Origin: Lichenostomus cassidix
Lineage: Eukaryota; Chordata; Aves; Passeriformes; Meliphagidae
Reading direction: 5' to 3'
DNA length: 64,000 nt
NCBI GenBank assembly: GCA_008360975.2
Contig: CM039211.1
Coordinates: 46,498,077 to 46,562,076, forward strand
The first letter of the stretch is position 1; each line of letters opens with the position of its first letter. The translations under genes and the position numbers were made by a program. Positions 50,650 through 63,200 of the stretch are shown in pieces. The notes under the pieces are model-generated. The model made no database searches, was not told the origin of the DNA, and worked only from the letters and a program-made list of their open reading frames with translations.

Positions 50650-51973
50650 GAGGGAGAGGATCCTGGAAAATACAGGTGTGTCAGCCTGACCTTGGGGCCT
50701 GGCAAGGTTATGGAGCAGATCACCTTGAGTGAGATCAGACAGCACATATAGGACAGCCAAGGGCTCAGGCTCAGCCAGCATGGATTTAGAAGGGGCAGGT
50801 CCTGCCTGACCAACCTGATCTCCTCTTATGACCAGGCGGCCTGCCTGATGGATGTGGGGAAGGCTGTGGATGTTGTCTACCTGGACTTCAGCAAAGCCTT
50901 CAACACCATCTCCCATAGCATATGCCTTGAAAAGCTGGCATCCCCTGGCTTGGACAGGTGCACTCTTGACTGGGTCAAGAACTAGCTGATGGCCAGGCCC
51001 CCAGAGTGGTGGTGAATGGTGCCACATCCAGTCGGTGGCTGGTCACTAGCAGTGTCCTCCAGGGATCTGTGCTGGGCACAGTCCTGTTTAACATCTTTAT
51101 TAATGATCTGGAGGAAGGGATTGAGTCCAGCATCAGTGAATTTGCAGATGATGCCAAGCTGGGAGCAAGAGTCAATCTGCTGGAGAGTAGGAGGGCTCTG
51201 CACAGGCTGGATCAATGGATCAAGACCATCCATGAGGCTCAACAAGGTCAAGTGCCAGGTCCTGACATCAGCCACAACAACTTTGGGCAGCAGTATAGGC
51301 TGGGAGAAGAGTGACTGTAAAACTGTCTGGAGGAAGGGACCTGGGGGTGCTGGTCAACAGCAGCTAAACCTGAGCCAGGGTGTGCCCAGGTGGCCAAGAA
51401 TGCCGATGGCATCCTGGCCTGGATCAGCAAGTGTGGCCAGCAGGACCAGGGCCAGCAGGACCCCTGTACTCCGCACTGGTGACATCACACTTCAAGTCCT
51501 GTTCTGGGCCTCTCACTCCAAGAAGGACATTGAAGTGCTGGAGTGTGTCCAGAGAAGGGCAATGGAGCTGGAGAAGGGTCTGGAGCACAAGTCCTAGGAG
51601 GAGCAGCTGAGGGAGCTGAGGTTGTTTAGCCTGGAGGAAAGAAGGTTGAGAGGAGACCTTATTGATGTCTGCAAGAGCCTGAAAGGAGGTTGTGGCCAGG
51701 TCAGTGTCAGCCTCTTCTCCCAACAAAATGACAACAGGACATGAGGACGTCGTCTCAAACTCTAGCAGGGGAGGTTCAGGTTGGACACCAGGAAGAACTT
51801 CTTCAGGGAGAGGGTTGTTAAACATAGGAACAGACAGCCCAGGGATGTGGTGGAGTCATCATCCCTGGAGATGCTCAAGTAGCAGCTGGATGAGGCAGTC
51901 TGTGCGATGGTTTGGTTGACAAGGTGGTGTTTGGACAAAGATTGGACCTAAATTATTCTATGATTCTGTAATC
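50650..51973 (+). mobile_element. CR1 LINE, 1.3 kb, plus strand, 5'-truncated
   Basis: The longest CR1 copy here. It starts in the RT region (TCCTGGAAAATACAGG near 50661), passes through the RT core and the C-terminal part of ORF2, then the 3' UTR, and ends with the CR1 tail (ATTATTCTATGATTCTGTAA, to about 51973). The endonuclease domain and ORF1 are absent through 5' truncation. There is no target-site duplication, as expected. The copy is inactive: it carries stops and frameshifts (see the pseudogene entry). The open frames on the opposite strand (for example 50596-51027) are shadows. Confidence 0.95.
50662..51690 (+). pseudogene. CR1 ORF2 reverse transcriptase, broken
   Basis: The protein is recognisable in three pieces. 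Frame of 50662: RT motif A region VYLDFSKAF (50875-50901), preceded by a stop at the AGCACATATAG site (~50750) and ended by a stop in WVKN-stop (~50982). Frame of 51006 after a 1-base loss: VVVNGATSSRW, then QGSVLGTVLFNIFINDL, then the catalytic FADD box (51141-51152) with both aspartates kept. Return to the first frame by about 51480: SKKDIEVLECVQRRAMELEK, a stop at 51595, then [20 protein letters not shown]. The RT would have driven target-primed reverse transcription of CR1 RNA. This copy cannot make it. Confidence 0.88.
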
Positions 51974-54900
51974 CATTTGATGTTTAATGAAGCTAACTCA
52001 CTCTTTCTGGCATCTTCACTTCCTAATTTCTTTTTACATTTAATTTACAGTTCAGGCTTATCCTAGGATTTAATCAAGCAAAGAATTTAGCAATTCCTTT
52101 TGCACTACCATTGACATGAAGAAACAAGCAGGTTTTTTTTCTTTTTCATAGGAAGGACACTGATCTTCAAAAAACTTTCATTTATGCTACTATGTTATGT
52201 TGTCACTACTGAAGATCTGCATGATCTGATTCAGATTTGAGTGTATTTTCCTAGACACAGGCTGCTCTTTTTAGGAGAAAAGACAGCAATCATTCTCTTG
52301 ACCCAGTCAAATGCTTTCTTTACTTTGCCTTAACCCCCTGTTCCTAAAATAGTTTAAAGAAGTGTTACTTTTATCTCAATACATTGACTGCAAAAGGACT
52401 AAATGCAAAAGTATCAGCACATAAAAGGAGGTTCATATGCTGTCCATTTGCAATTATTATTTTAATAGAAAAGGATTTTTATATAGTTTTCCCAAATGCA
52501 GGTGTTCATACACTATTCCCATCCATTTCATTTAAATTAGTGAATTAATGTCAATTTATTTAAGAATTGTGCAACTAAATCCAACTGAAGGTGCTCTTCT
52601 TAGTGCTAACAAAAGTTTCCATTATTCTGTACCTTGTTTTCTTTTTTTTATGTTTTTTGAATGGCAGACACTGGGTTATGTTTGAGAAGTCACACAGAGA
52701 ATCTAAAACATGGAGAATTGCAATAGGAGAAAATGCAATGAGAAATGTGCAAAGACCAGTATTTCTTTTATTAAAATCATGTTCATAAACTTTATAACAC
52801 TTCAGAAGAGCAGTATTTTAATTTAGAGTAAAGCCGTTTGACTAAAAAAATACATTCTTGCATTTATCCACATATATAATCCAGCAAAATCCTAACATCC
52901 AAATGGATAAAACTGGCTTTTGTTTTTGGACAAAATTCATCAGCCTGCTAATTCTTTAAATAAACCAATATAATTCCAAAAGACAGGGCAAATTTTGTCT
53001 GTTTCTTCTATCAAGCAATAACTTTTTTACACATTCCAGTTTCTTGATAGGCTTTTTAAAAAGTATTATACGCATAAGAAGTTTATGGGGAGTTTAAGAA
53101 ACCTATACAAAGCGGTTGATAAAATAAGTACTGTTTGAAGATGTCCTTCACCCGTTCTGAAAATTGTCAATTTTCTTTGTAAGGGCAATAAGAAAGGTTT
53201 TCTGGACTGCTGGCAGGGAAAATACATGCCTATATGCATTTTTTTTTCTTCTCAGACATGCTCATTCTTTATTAAATAATCAAACTTCTGCCATTCTAGC
53301 ATCATTAACTGCCCACTTTTTGTGCCAGTGCCATTTGTCAGGGGCTGGGCTTCCTAACAATATGTCACTTTCTTCCAGGATGGAAGAGCATGGATGTAAA
53401 CAAATATAATGTTCTGTGACTTTTTGGAGCATTAAAGTCAGAGATAAATTCTTACATGCTGTATTCAGGAAATGATGTGTCAACAATCTAGTGTGATTAA
53501 CCTATTTGGACAAACCAAGAATTGGAGCTCATACAGAGTCAATACATGGTTTACTGTTGAATTGACAGCACTGCGTGGAGATGCTGTCTGTACTGTTTGA
53601 CGAGAACTGTTATAAACTAAATCTTAATCCCAAAGAACATACAATCGAATGTGAAACAGAGAGACCATGAGTGATTACTGTGAACAGCAGGCATGAAGGA
53701 GAAAGTGTGGCAAGAACAAATCTGAAGAGTTCTGTATAGTTTTGATACAGTCTGGATCAGTTTATTTTCCTTAAATAAACAACTTTAATCTCTGTCAGAC
53801 TGAGCTCACCTAGCAAAATTAGCAGCTGATTCCTTGCAGACCATGCAACTATGGTGTGTACTTGTGCAGAGACTGAATGCAGAATGTGATATGGTAAGGT
53901 TTGCCACAGGAACTAACACAAGGAAAGAGAAAAGGAGACTTATGTATTGAAGCACAGAGAGAGTTGTGATACCATTGAATGCTCAGTCACTCAGGGGCTT
54001 GCCACTATGGACCTGAAGGGAAAAGCAAAAAAAATTGATTAAACAGAAAGGTTATAGTTGTGAAGGGCGTTGAAGGTGTAAATGAGACATTTGCATATGA
54101 TGCTATGGAAAATGAGGAGATAATAAAGACATTCAGATAGGAATAATATAGAGTGACAAGCAAAGAGGATGTTCTTAGGTGATGCATTTTGAAGGGATTG
54201 AAAAGTTCCAACTTGCATAATGACACGTTAGTGATGAGCACTTTGAAGGTCAAAGCAACATTTTTATCTGTGAACTTTCTGATGCCCGTGAATTTTCCTT
54301 AAACCAACAAATTCACCAGGGTTAAAATAAATTTCCTCAAGGTCAGCACATTCTACAAATATATTTCTAACATACAGACTTCTTTCACTAATATGATCCC
54401 GAATTAGCACATCATACAATCTATAGGAGACTGCATGCTTAATGCACTGGAGGGAAAAACAGATTTAGTTTTTACACGATTAAATAAAGTCAAAATAAAA
54501 CTGCTTTAGAGGATGAAATAAATAAATAAATAAATGATTCATTACTTTGTGTCTGATATTTGTCAAAAGGCCAGGGAGATAATGACTTTGGATTTTCCTG
54601 CAAGGACCATCAATGTTTTTGGCAGCTATCAGGTTCGGAGCTCGGCTTTGTTTCAATGGATACATCTGATAGCTGTATTTGTATGTAGTGCAGCCCAGTA
54701 GGAGTAGATTTAAAGAACAGCAGTTGAAGAGAATTCAATGCCCATGCAGGAAGTATACCAGGAGACTCTATTTCAGGCTCCCTGCTGCCTGGTCCAGTGT
54801 TTCCACTGTCCACTGGCAACTTGAACAGGTTGGGTGTGCTCCCGAACCACAATTTCCCTCTTAGCTATGCTTGAAAGAAACCGAGTTCATGTGCTTTGTA

Positions 54901-55894
54901 ATGGCTTGGTGATGTGAACTGGAACAGTGTGAGTGATCCAGAGATCTGAGTCAAAAGCGTACCCACAATTTATACCAAAGAAATGCATGACATGTACACA
55001 GATTCACTGAGGTGAATATAGCACTCACTCACTGATAGAAGCTTTATTCCCTTCCCTATAGCTCCTACAACTTGCAAAATCTGCATAACACCATAGCCCT
55101 ACTATCAAAACGCCCCTAGGCACAAGCGGTAGGAAGATCTCCTTGTTCCTTTACAATATGTTATTATAAATGCTAATTTCACCATTCCTGCACATGCTTG
55201 ATGAAATGATTAAGAGAACCTAATAGACACTAGCCAGGAAACACTAATTTTGGAAATAATTTAGAGTCTATGGACATAAGCAGAAGCATGATAGAAAGCT
55301 TTATGCTACCTGAGTTGGAAATCTGAGTGAAAAAGATTAAGGGGCAAATACTTGTTTTTAAACATGAGAATGGATAAGTGAAAGGAATAGTAAGAAGACA
55401 ATTTCAATTTTATGTAGTTATAAAAATGAAATTCCAGTTGCAACACTTGTGTGAATACAAAGTAATTCAAGTGATAAGTGATGATCATCTGTTTTATCCA
55501 GATGATCCCTATCACTGGGTAGTAAGGAGACACAGTATGGAAGACAGGACTAGAGAAAGAATATTCTCTAAAAGCAATGATAGGATAGGGTTACATGCTT
55601 ATATTGTAACTGAGTTGTTAATTCATGAGGTAAAGGACAATCACAAATTTAGGAAAGTATCCATTCTTTGTTCCCTGGTAGGACCAGGCTGTAGAAGCAC
55701 CCCTCAGCAGTGTCTTCTTTCTGTCTTTCAGGCTCTGTATCATGTCTCTCCATGTTCAAAGTTTCACTGAATGCTACAGAGATGTTCACATCGAAGTCCA
55801 CAGGATATTATTCATTTTAACAGGCATTGGGAGAACTGAATTAAAATTCAAGGTAGAAGAATTCTTTGAAATATGTGTAATTTGCTGCAGTGTC
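51974..55894. other. Unique AT-rich noncoding DNA
   Basis: No recognisable gene or transposon; one (AATA)n run. The open frame at 55378-55770 has no known domain. Confidence 0.55.
54516..54535. repeat. (AATA)n microsatellite
   Basis: Five AAATA/AATA units. Confidence 0.92.
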
Positions 55895-56638
55895 AGTGGG
55901 AACTACTGTATTCTGCCGATGGAATCTGGATCTAGACCTAGCAGACACTGTGGCCCATTATGTCCTTTTTTTATTCTGCTTCTGCCCCTCATAGAATTCA
56001 AGATCTTTCCATATCAAGGCAGCAATGTTATCCACAGGGGCTGTGTGGGGCAGGGGCAAGGTGTGGTTTCATCAGGAAAGGCAAAGGGGCTGGAAGCAGA
56101 AGAGTGTGACTCTCTTTTGGCCAGGGCAAGAGACAGGATAGGGGCAGGGCTGGGGTCCCTGCTTTGGAGAGATGCTGCAATGCCCACACCACTGATGACA
56201 CTGTCATCCCCCACCACTGCCAGCCAGTGTGCCAGCAGCACAGTTCCTGACCCAAATGCAATAGATTCCCAGGGTTTTGCTTTGCCCCTGTTCCCCACGC
56301 TTTGCCAGATCTGGCCCGGAGGTTAAACTGTGTGAACTCATTTGTCACATTCTTTCTCTTTGTTCTCTCTCAGCCCATGTGGTCCAGCACCAGGGCCCTC
56401 TGCATCCTGCTCTTGCTATAGGGGGGAGCAGGTGATATCTTGCTTTTTTTGGTTAAACCATTTCTCTCTTTTGTATAATTTTCTTTTTATTGTTGTGTTT
56501 ATTGCTATTTTCCATAAATTCTAAATTGTCGTTCTAATGTAGAATTGCTCTGAGTTTTTTTTCTGTTTCCCCTCCCCTATCAAAAGGGAGTGGTTTGAGC
56601 AATTTTAATTTCCCCATTGAGTTTTTACAACCACCACA
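55895..56638 (+). mobile_element. LTR-like element, plus strand, tentative
   Basis: A GC-rich stretch (56030-56330) is followed by a pyrimidine- and T-rich 3' half. It ends GAGTTTTTACAACCACCACA, which resembles the closing bases of avian ERVL-related LTRs. The right end is placed at the final CA. The left end is uncertain (a TGTCAGTGGG near 55895 is one candidate), and no target-site duplication was found. The 194-codon open frame at 55742-56326 overlaps it, has no domain and is treated as chance. Confidence 0.42.
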
Positions 56639-56645
56639 TAAGCCA

Positions 56646-57229
56646 ACAGTGTGTACTCACAGCCCAGAATGAAAACTGCATCCTGGATTGCACCAAAACA
56701 AGTGTGACCAGCAGGTCAAGAGAGATCTATTCTGGAGATCTACTCTGATCTATGAGTCCCCAGCTGGAGTACTACATCCAGCTCTGAGGTTCTAAGCACA
56801 AGAAAGATGCAGACCTGAAGGGATGGGTCCACAGGAGGGCCATGAAGATGATCTCAGGGCTGGTGCAGGCTTTTGGGGAGACCTCATTGTGCCTTCTGGT
56901 ACCTAAAGGAGGTTTCGAAGAAAGAGGGAGTGACTCTTTTGCAAGAATTGATAGTGATATGACAAGGAGGAACAGCTTTAAACTAAAAGCTTAGAGGTTT
57001 AGATTAGGTGTCAGAAAGACATTCTTTATTTAGAGTGTGGTGAGGCAGTGGAACAGGTTGTCCCAAGAAGCTATGGATGTTCCATCATGGTAAGTGTCCA
57101 AGGTCAGGTTGCATGGGGCTCTGAACGACTCGTACTAATGGTAAGTGTCTCTGCCTAGGGTAGGGGCATTGTACTACGTTATCTTTAAGCTCCTTTACAA
57201 CGTAGGCCATTCTGTGATCCATTAATCCA
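56646..57229 (+). mobile_element. CR1 LINE 3' end, plus strand, with internal deletion
   Basis: Clear CR1 wording: CTCACAGCCCAG, then GTGTGACCAGCAGGTCAAG, CTGGAGTACTACATCCAGCT, GGGTCCACAGGAGGGCCATG, GTGGTGAGGCAGTGGAACAG, and a tail GCCATTCTGTGATCC. Compared with the family, roughly 60 bases are missing between the GGCTGGTGCA and GGGGAGACC segments (~56870). It is 5'-truncated and noncoding. It starts only a few bases after the LTR-like element ends. Confidence 0.9.
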
Positions 57230-60200
57230 TTGATTTTCTTTAGTCTGACTTAAAATTTATGCAAATTCTAGTACTGAGATTGTGATACTTTTCCTTTATA
57301 TTTGTCATATACACTTTCATTAAAAATAATATGATAGTTTATTTTAATGCTTTTACGAAACAAAACTTATTGTCACTTTTCTTTCCCTGACAGCCTTTAG
57401 TTTTCCCTTGGCACAATATCGCATTATTGCTTCACTGCATAGTCTGTGATAAACACTGAAAATTCAAATAAAATAGGATAACAGAAAGAAAAAAAGTAGA
57501 TCTTACTTTAATCTTCCTCTTGTACTCCTGCTCTTTCCACCTTCCATTTTATCGTTTCCTCACTATTCAGCCATTCTGTCTCTGTTTTTCTCTCAGCTGT
57601 GTTAATAATCTTCAGCTCATCTCTCTCCTTTACACAGCACTGCTTTTTATCTCCTTGGTATTGCTTGATCCCAGTGTTGTAATAAAGCTCATCTAGGCTG
57701 ATGAATTAAAGCATTAGTACATCTGACTGATGTTTACTCTCAAATAAAGTTATTTCTCCCACTTGCCCTTGCTGCCATACCCTCTGCTTTCCCACTTAAA
57801 TGAAGCTTAGCTTGGTATGGTTCTGCCCTTTCTCTGCAAAAGTAAACTGGTAGTTTAAAGATATTCACAGCCTCAGAGTTTTAAAAAAGTTTTAATTTAG
57901 CTTTTATTAGGTGCTGGGCAGCATAGTGCCAGACTGTGTACACAGTTAAACAACAAGAGCTCTCTCAGGGGAGCATATTGTTGCAAGCTTCGACATCTAT
58001 ATGCAAATTAGACTTTCCGTGTTTGCTATCAGTTACAACAGAAATTTTCCACACAGGCAAGTCATTTCTTTCTTTATCTATCTAAAATAATGACAAGCCC
58101 TGAAGACAATACTCTAATCTCACCGGATGCAAAAGTTAAAGAAATTATATCGTGTTTAGGTTTTTTTTAAGAGGCAGGTTATCCTAAAGCAGGGTTATAT
58201 TACAGTTGCATAATATTGCTGGAGAAAAAAGGGACAGTGGTGATGTCCCGCATCAGCTTTGAAAGGAAACTATATAAAAAGTCTGTTGTTATTTATTGCG
58301 GGGGGAATGAATCCTAAACAAAGAATGTTCCCATAAAATTTCTTAGGACTCTAAGATCCATAAGTTGCCCTCCTCTAAAGGCTGTCCTAAACAGTTTTCT
58401 GTAGGTCTTGTGGATTCCTGAAACTGAATGCCACCAAAGGTCACAGAAACCAAACAATGCTTACCAGACTGGCTGCCCTCAGATGCTGAGCAGATAAGCT
58501 GTATTGTAGAGCTTTGAGGGATATGCCTCCTCAGTTTCTTCAAAAAAGGTAAGTTCAGTTTCTGGGAGGGTAAACATTCTTTGATTTCCATGCTACAAAT
58601 GAGCTGTTGAAATTGATATCTCAGACCTCTGTGAAAGCTATCCACATTACTCACACTGTATGGGGGCACTGCAATATGGAATACGCATTGATCTTTCACA
58701 TGCCATATTTAGAGCTAGGTGTTAGTAGAACTGCTTTTGTATTTTTCTTTGTGTTTCCTTGCTTTGACAGTGTTTCTCATTTTTGTTGTTCTTTTTTTCT
58801 ACCGCTATCCAATTTATGCAAGGATAGGCACATCTGGCTGTAAAATGTAATCACCTTTTTTCAGGTGGGGCAATGATGCAAAAAAATAATTTTAATGATA
58901 AATAGATACCAATTATGAACAATGAGTCACCAGCAGTTTAAGAAGAAAGTGGTTCCAGAGCTTGAATTCATAAAGGAACAGTGCCTTTAAATACTTGATA
59001 CCTCATGACTGCAGCAGTGTTTATTTTTTGTCTTGTGCAACATCTAAGCATTTTGTCTTAAAGTGAAAACAAGCCAGGCTCTATCTTATCTATCTGCTGC
59101 TTCCTTCCATGCCCCTGAAGATATTGTATTTCCAATGGTGTATCTAATATTTTTCTGTGACCAGGGCATCACCTTGCAATTGGCTCAGAAAAGGAGGGGA
59201 GATAGGGGACATAGGAAAAGTAAGCAAATATGAAATTTCAGAACTTGAAGATTTTAAGGGGTAAGGAGGTTGTGTGTGGGATGGGTCAAGAAGTGGATGA
59301 AAACATGCCCACATTATTAACCAGGAGCTGTGCACTCCGATTCTCAGATATGGGAGCTGCTGGGTTAGTAATCACAGGCATACAGATACTTATAGTGCCA
59401 ACTTACTTTTACAACATCTACTTTATCCTTGGCTACAAAAGGATCCTGTAAGACACGTTAGACACATGGCAGGGAGATGTGCTCCCAGACCCGTGCTGCA
59501 GGACTGAGCCAGTCAGGGCACATACAGAATCTATTTGGGTTAGGCTGTGGGCTCAGACATGCATTCAAAACAAAATACAGACCTGCCATGTGTTGTGTTT
59601 GGCTCCTAAAAGGTAATGTCCTACTTTGACAGAGAAATGTTTTGATTGAAATGTGTCTCTAAATAACCCTGCTGGAATAAGAGGCAACCCTGAGCTGCCC
59701 TGGCTCTGACCCCGTGTCCAAAGTTTTCCAGTGTTTGTGAATTGTAGAGTGCATGAACTTGAGACCATCCATCATAAATGAAAAATTGTGTAGCCATAAT
59801 GCTTAGCTCCATATAAAAAGTCTGAAGCCACATCCTGGGGCTATTTTCCTGGGAAGGTTTTGTTTGCTCTGAGTAGTGTGTGATTGCTACTGAGTCTTAC
59901 TTCTAAATGTACCTCTCCTTTCAAACCGGTTGTGCATTCTAACTGATAGCTGTCCACAGACAGTATCAGAATGTAGCTAATTATGTGAAAATTCATACTT
60001 CAGGACAGTTTTTTGTAACTTCTTGAACCCACTACTAGACTGCTGAGAGTAGCCTTCTTTACTCTCTATGTGTTATCCACTTAGAAACTTCCCCATTCAA
60101 TCGTCTGTTTGTTCCTTGAAAACCCTTGAGGGATCCATTTTCCCAAGCATCTATGGTCAAATTATTGAGTATGACACTTGAAAAACCCCTTGTATGTGTT

Positions 60201-63200
60201 AATTTCAACAGTGTAGATAAGGCACAGTGCTATGGAATTGTGTGCAAATCATATCACTTCCCTATGCGAGTGTCCACTCTTACCCTGCTGCTTGTTTTTG
60301 CTGCCCAAATGGCAAGGCCATTTAAAGTGTCCATGATGCTATTACAGAGAAGATCTGTGTGCATTTCATACATTACAGTTCGTGTTTGTGACCTACAGTC
60401 ACTTTGTGTCATACACAAAGCTTTCGCACTGTGTTGCATCTTGGGACAAGAAGGTGATGTGACATTCACAGTTTTGACTGTGAACAGATTGCTGGCTAAG
60501 GAGCATTAGAACCTGGAATATTTTCATCTACGGGTACAAAGGGAGGAAAAGGAACCACGGTGTTTTGGGCACAGAGGAAGGAATTGGTTTGAAGATGCAG
60601 CCTTCTCTCAAGCATAGGGACAAGGAGAACAGTCCAGGTAATTTACAAAGACAAAGGCAGCTGGCAAAAAAGTCCTGCTTTTCTGACAGAGACATCTTTT
60701 GCAATTGTGGAAACAATACATGAAGAAGAACCTGCACATCACAAGTATGTCTAAAAATCCTTGTACCCAACAGACAGAAAGAATAAGAGGGTGCAGTGGA
60801 TTTGAGGCAAAAGATATGAGAACCTAACAACTTACTTCTGATCTGTGTATTTTGCGTCAAAATCTGTGCATTTCATTCTTCAGATGGCAGGGATCTGAGA
60901 GAGAGTGTACAAAGACAGGAAGCTGTAGAAGTGTCTGAGTACTTGTACGGTCTGCCTAGGAGGTATAAGTGCTCTAATAGCAGTTCATAATTGTTTTACA
61001 GAGCAGCTGAGCCTAGGGAGCATACCCAAGAAATTAAAAAAAAGGAGAACATCCATGCAGAAAAAAATATTTTTCTTTCACTCATAGGTACAGAATGGTG
61101 AAACCTAAGCACAGGAGCAATGAAAGTCTGCCTCAGAGACCTTAATCAGAGTGGCAAAGGGCTCTGTCATGTCATGTTTGAGCAAGGCTGAGCTCTGTGA
61201 TGCCCTGATTTCAGTCAGAGGTTTGCAAAATGCAAGTGATGGATAGTGTGAGAGTCTCTTGGAGCAGCTGGAGACTGTCACAAAGCCATGGATTACACAA
61301 CTTCTACTATTTTTGTTTCCAGAGCAACATCTGGAAAATGGATGCCCAGACAATAGGGTAGGTAGAATAAGTGGATACAATGCCTCATTTGGCGAATGCT
61401 TTTGCTGTTACACATTTCAAATTTAAATGCAAACTCTAAAGTTAAATCCTGCTGGCAGAAACAAAAAGAAGCACCTTTTCAGTAGAGCTGGAAGATATTT
61501 TTATCCTTGTTTTCAGAAAAAGCATGGTAGCTGTTTTTTTTCTCTGCTCTTCCCCTTGCCATTTTCCTTGGTGTTTTGTGAGATTATGTTGATTTCATGT
61601 TGTTGTAACACCAGGCATCAGGCACTTGCACAGCTGGACACTCTCTTCCCTCTATCATCTTTATTCTAGCTCACAACAATAAACAGGACAAGTATTCTAT
61701 GCATAAGTTCAAGGCAGATTTATCTTTCTTTTCCTTGAGTGCCTAGGAAACTGTATCATGGGGGGAGGTAATCTGGCAAAAAAGCAAATGCTGTCTTCTA
61801 CCAAGGTAAGTTGCTGGCTGAGTGCACACAAGTGAATACTGAGAGGGAGAAAGGAGTATTTCCATCATGTTTTTCTCCTTTAAGACAGTTGGGTCTGATT
61901 CATATGTTCTGCTACGCTTCTGGAGATGTCAATCCAACAGCATGGTGATGAGGAAGGGGCACCCCAGGAAATCAAAGCAAACTCAATTATCTATCTGCTG
62001 ACAATGACAAAACCATTTCATTCCTCAGCTCTTCACAGAATGTGAGGGGGGAAAGATTAAAAGCGTGAACATTTTTAATGAGTGCAATTATTGAATCATC
62101 AGTCACACAGTCCATCTGCTTCCAAGTGTTCCAGTGACTAGAGAAAGACTAAAATACTGCATTGCCTTTTTGCATTCATATAATCATACAAATATTCTTT
62201 AAGAAAAAGCTAATGATATTCATATATCATGCCCATCACTTCAAATAGCTTGCTGCTCCCCTTTCACTTACATCACTTTATTAATCACTAATTTTGAGTT
62301 TTGACACCATGATGGTGGAAATATCTTGGCAGATGCATGGCTAGCAGCTAATCCCATGACATTAAATACAGAATCATGTAATATTCAATTTGAGAGATAA
62401 AGTAATGTAAAATTTATCTCAAAGGTCCCATTTAGTCTGAAGTTTAGTGTGCAGAATAAACTTCCCACTGCAGTAAGTAAAAAAAATAGGGGTTGTGTTG
62501 GATTTAAAATTCCTTTCTTACAGTGTTATCAATCCACTTGGTACACAGATCTGGGTATGAAAGCATGTCAGGAAAGAGCCAAAACTTATTCAATAGAGTT
62601 TGAAAACCTTTGCAAATAGTCAGGACAGACAGAGGAGGAAAGGTTCAGATAAATGCCTGAACCTGAGGAACAGCGACAGAACTATAAATCTGTTTTGGCT
62701 GTGGTATCCTAAAATCTATCCCAGAATGGCAGGGAAGGTAGAGATTTGGATCTGAAACTACTAGGAGGCTTTGCTATGTGCTAACTTATTATTATGTTGG
62801 GATTTGTGCTACAAGCATGTGGTAGAATAAAAAGCATGATTTTGTGCAAGGAATGTTTTCTGGAATTGCAAATAAATGCCACATTCTGCAGAGATGTCCT
62901 TTGTCTAGCTCTTTTCAGCTTTCCTCTGCAATACCCAGCTGAGAATTGCCCAGATATAGTAATGTGCACAACTATGAGACATATTATTTGAGAAATCTCT
63001 GACTTTGCCACAGGCATCAACATCAGAAGATTCTAAGGTCTGAACTCTAAAAAAACTTACCTCATATTGGGTGTTGCAAACAATATACAGTAGGTTTTTG
63101 TGGATAGCACAACAAAATAAAATAACACTTTTTGTTCGTTTCTTGAATCTGGCAATACCATTTTTTGTAACTCAGCATAGACTAAAAATAAAGTTTAATC

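Noticed and set aside
55742..56326. 194-codon plus-strand frame
   Set aside because: Overlaps the LTR-like block, has biased low-complexity stretches and no family resemblance; an open antisense frame covers the same bases.
60126..60509. 127-codon plus-strand frame
   Set aside because: No domain; composition like the surrounding noncoding DNA.
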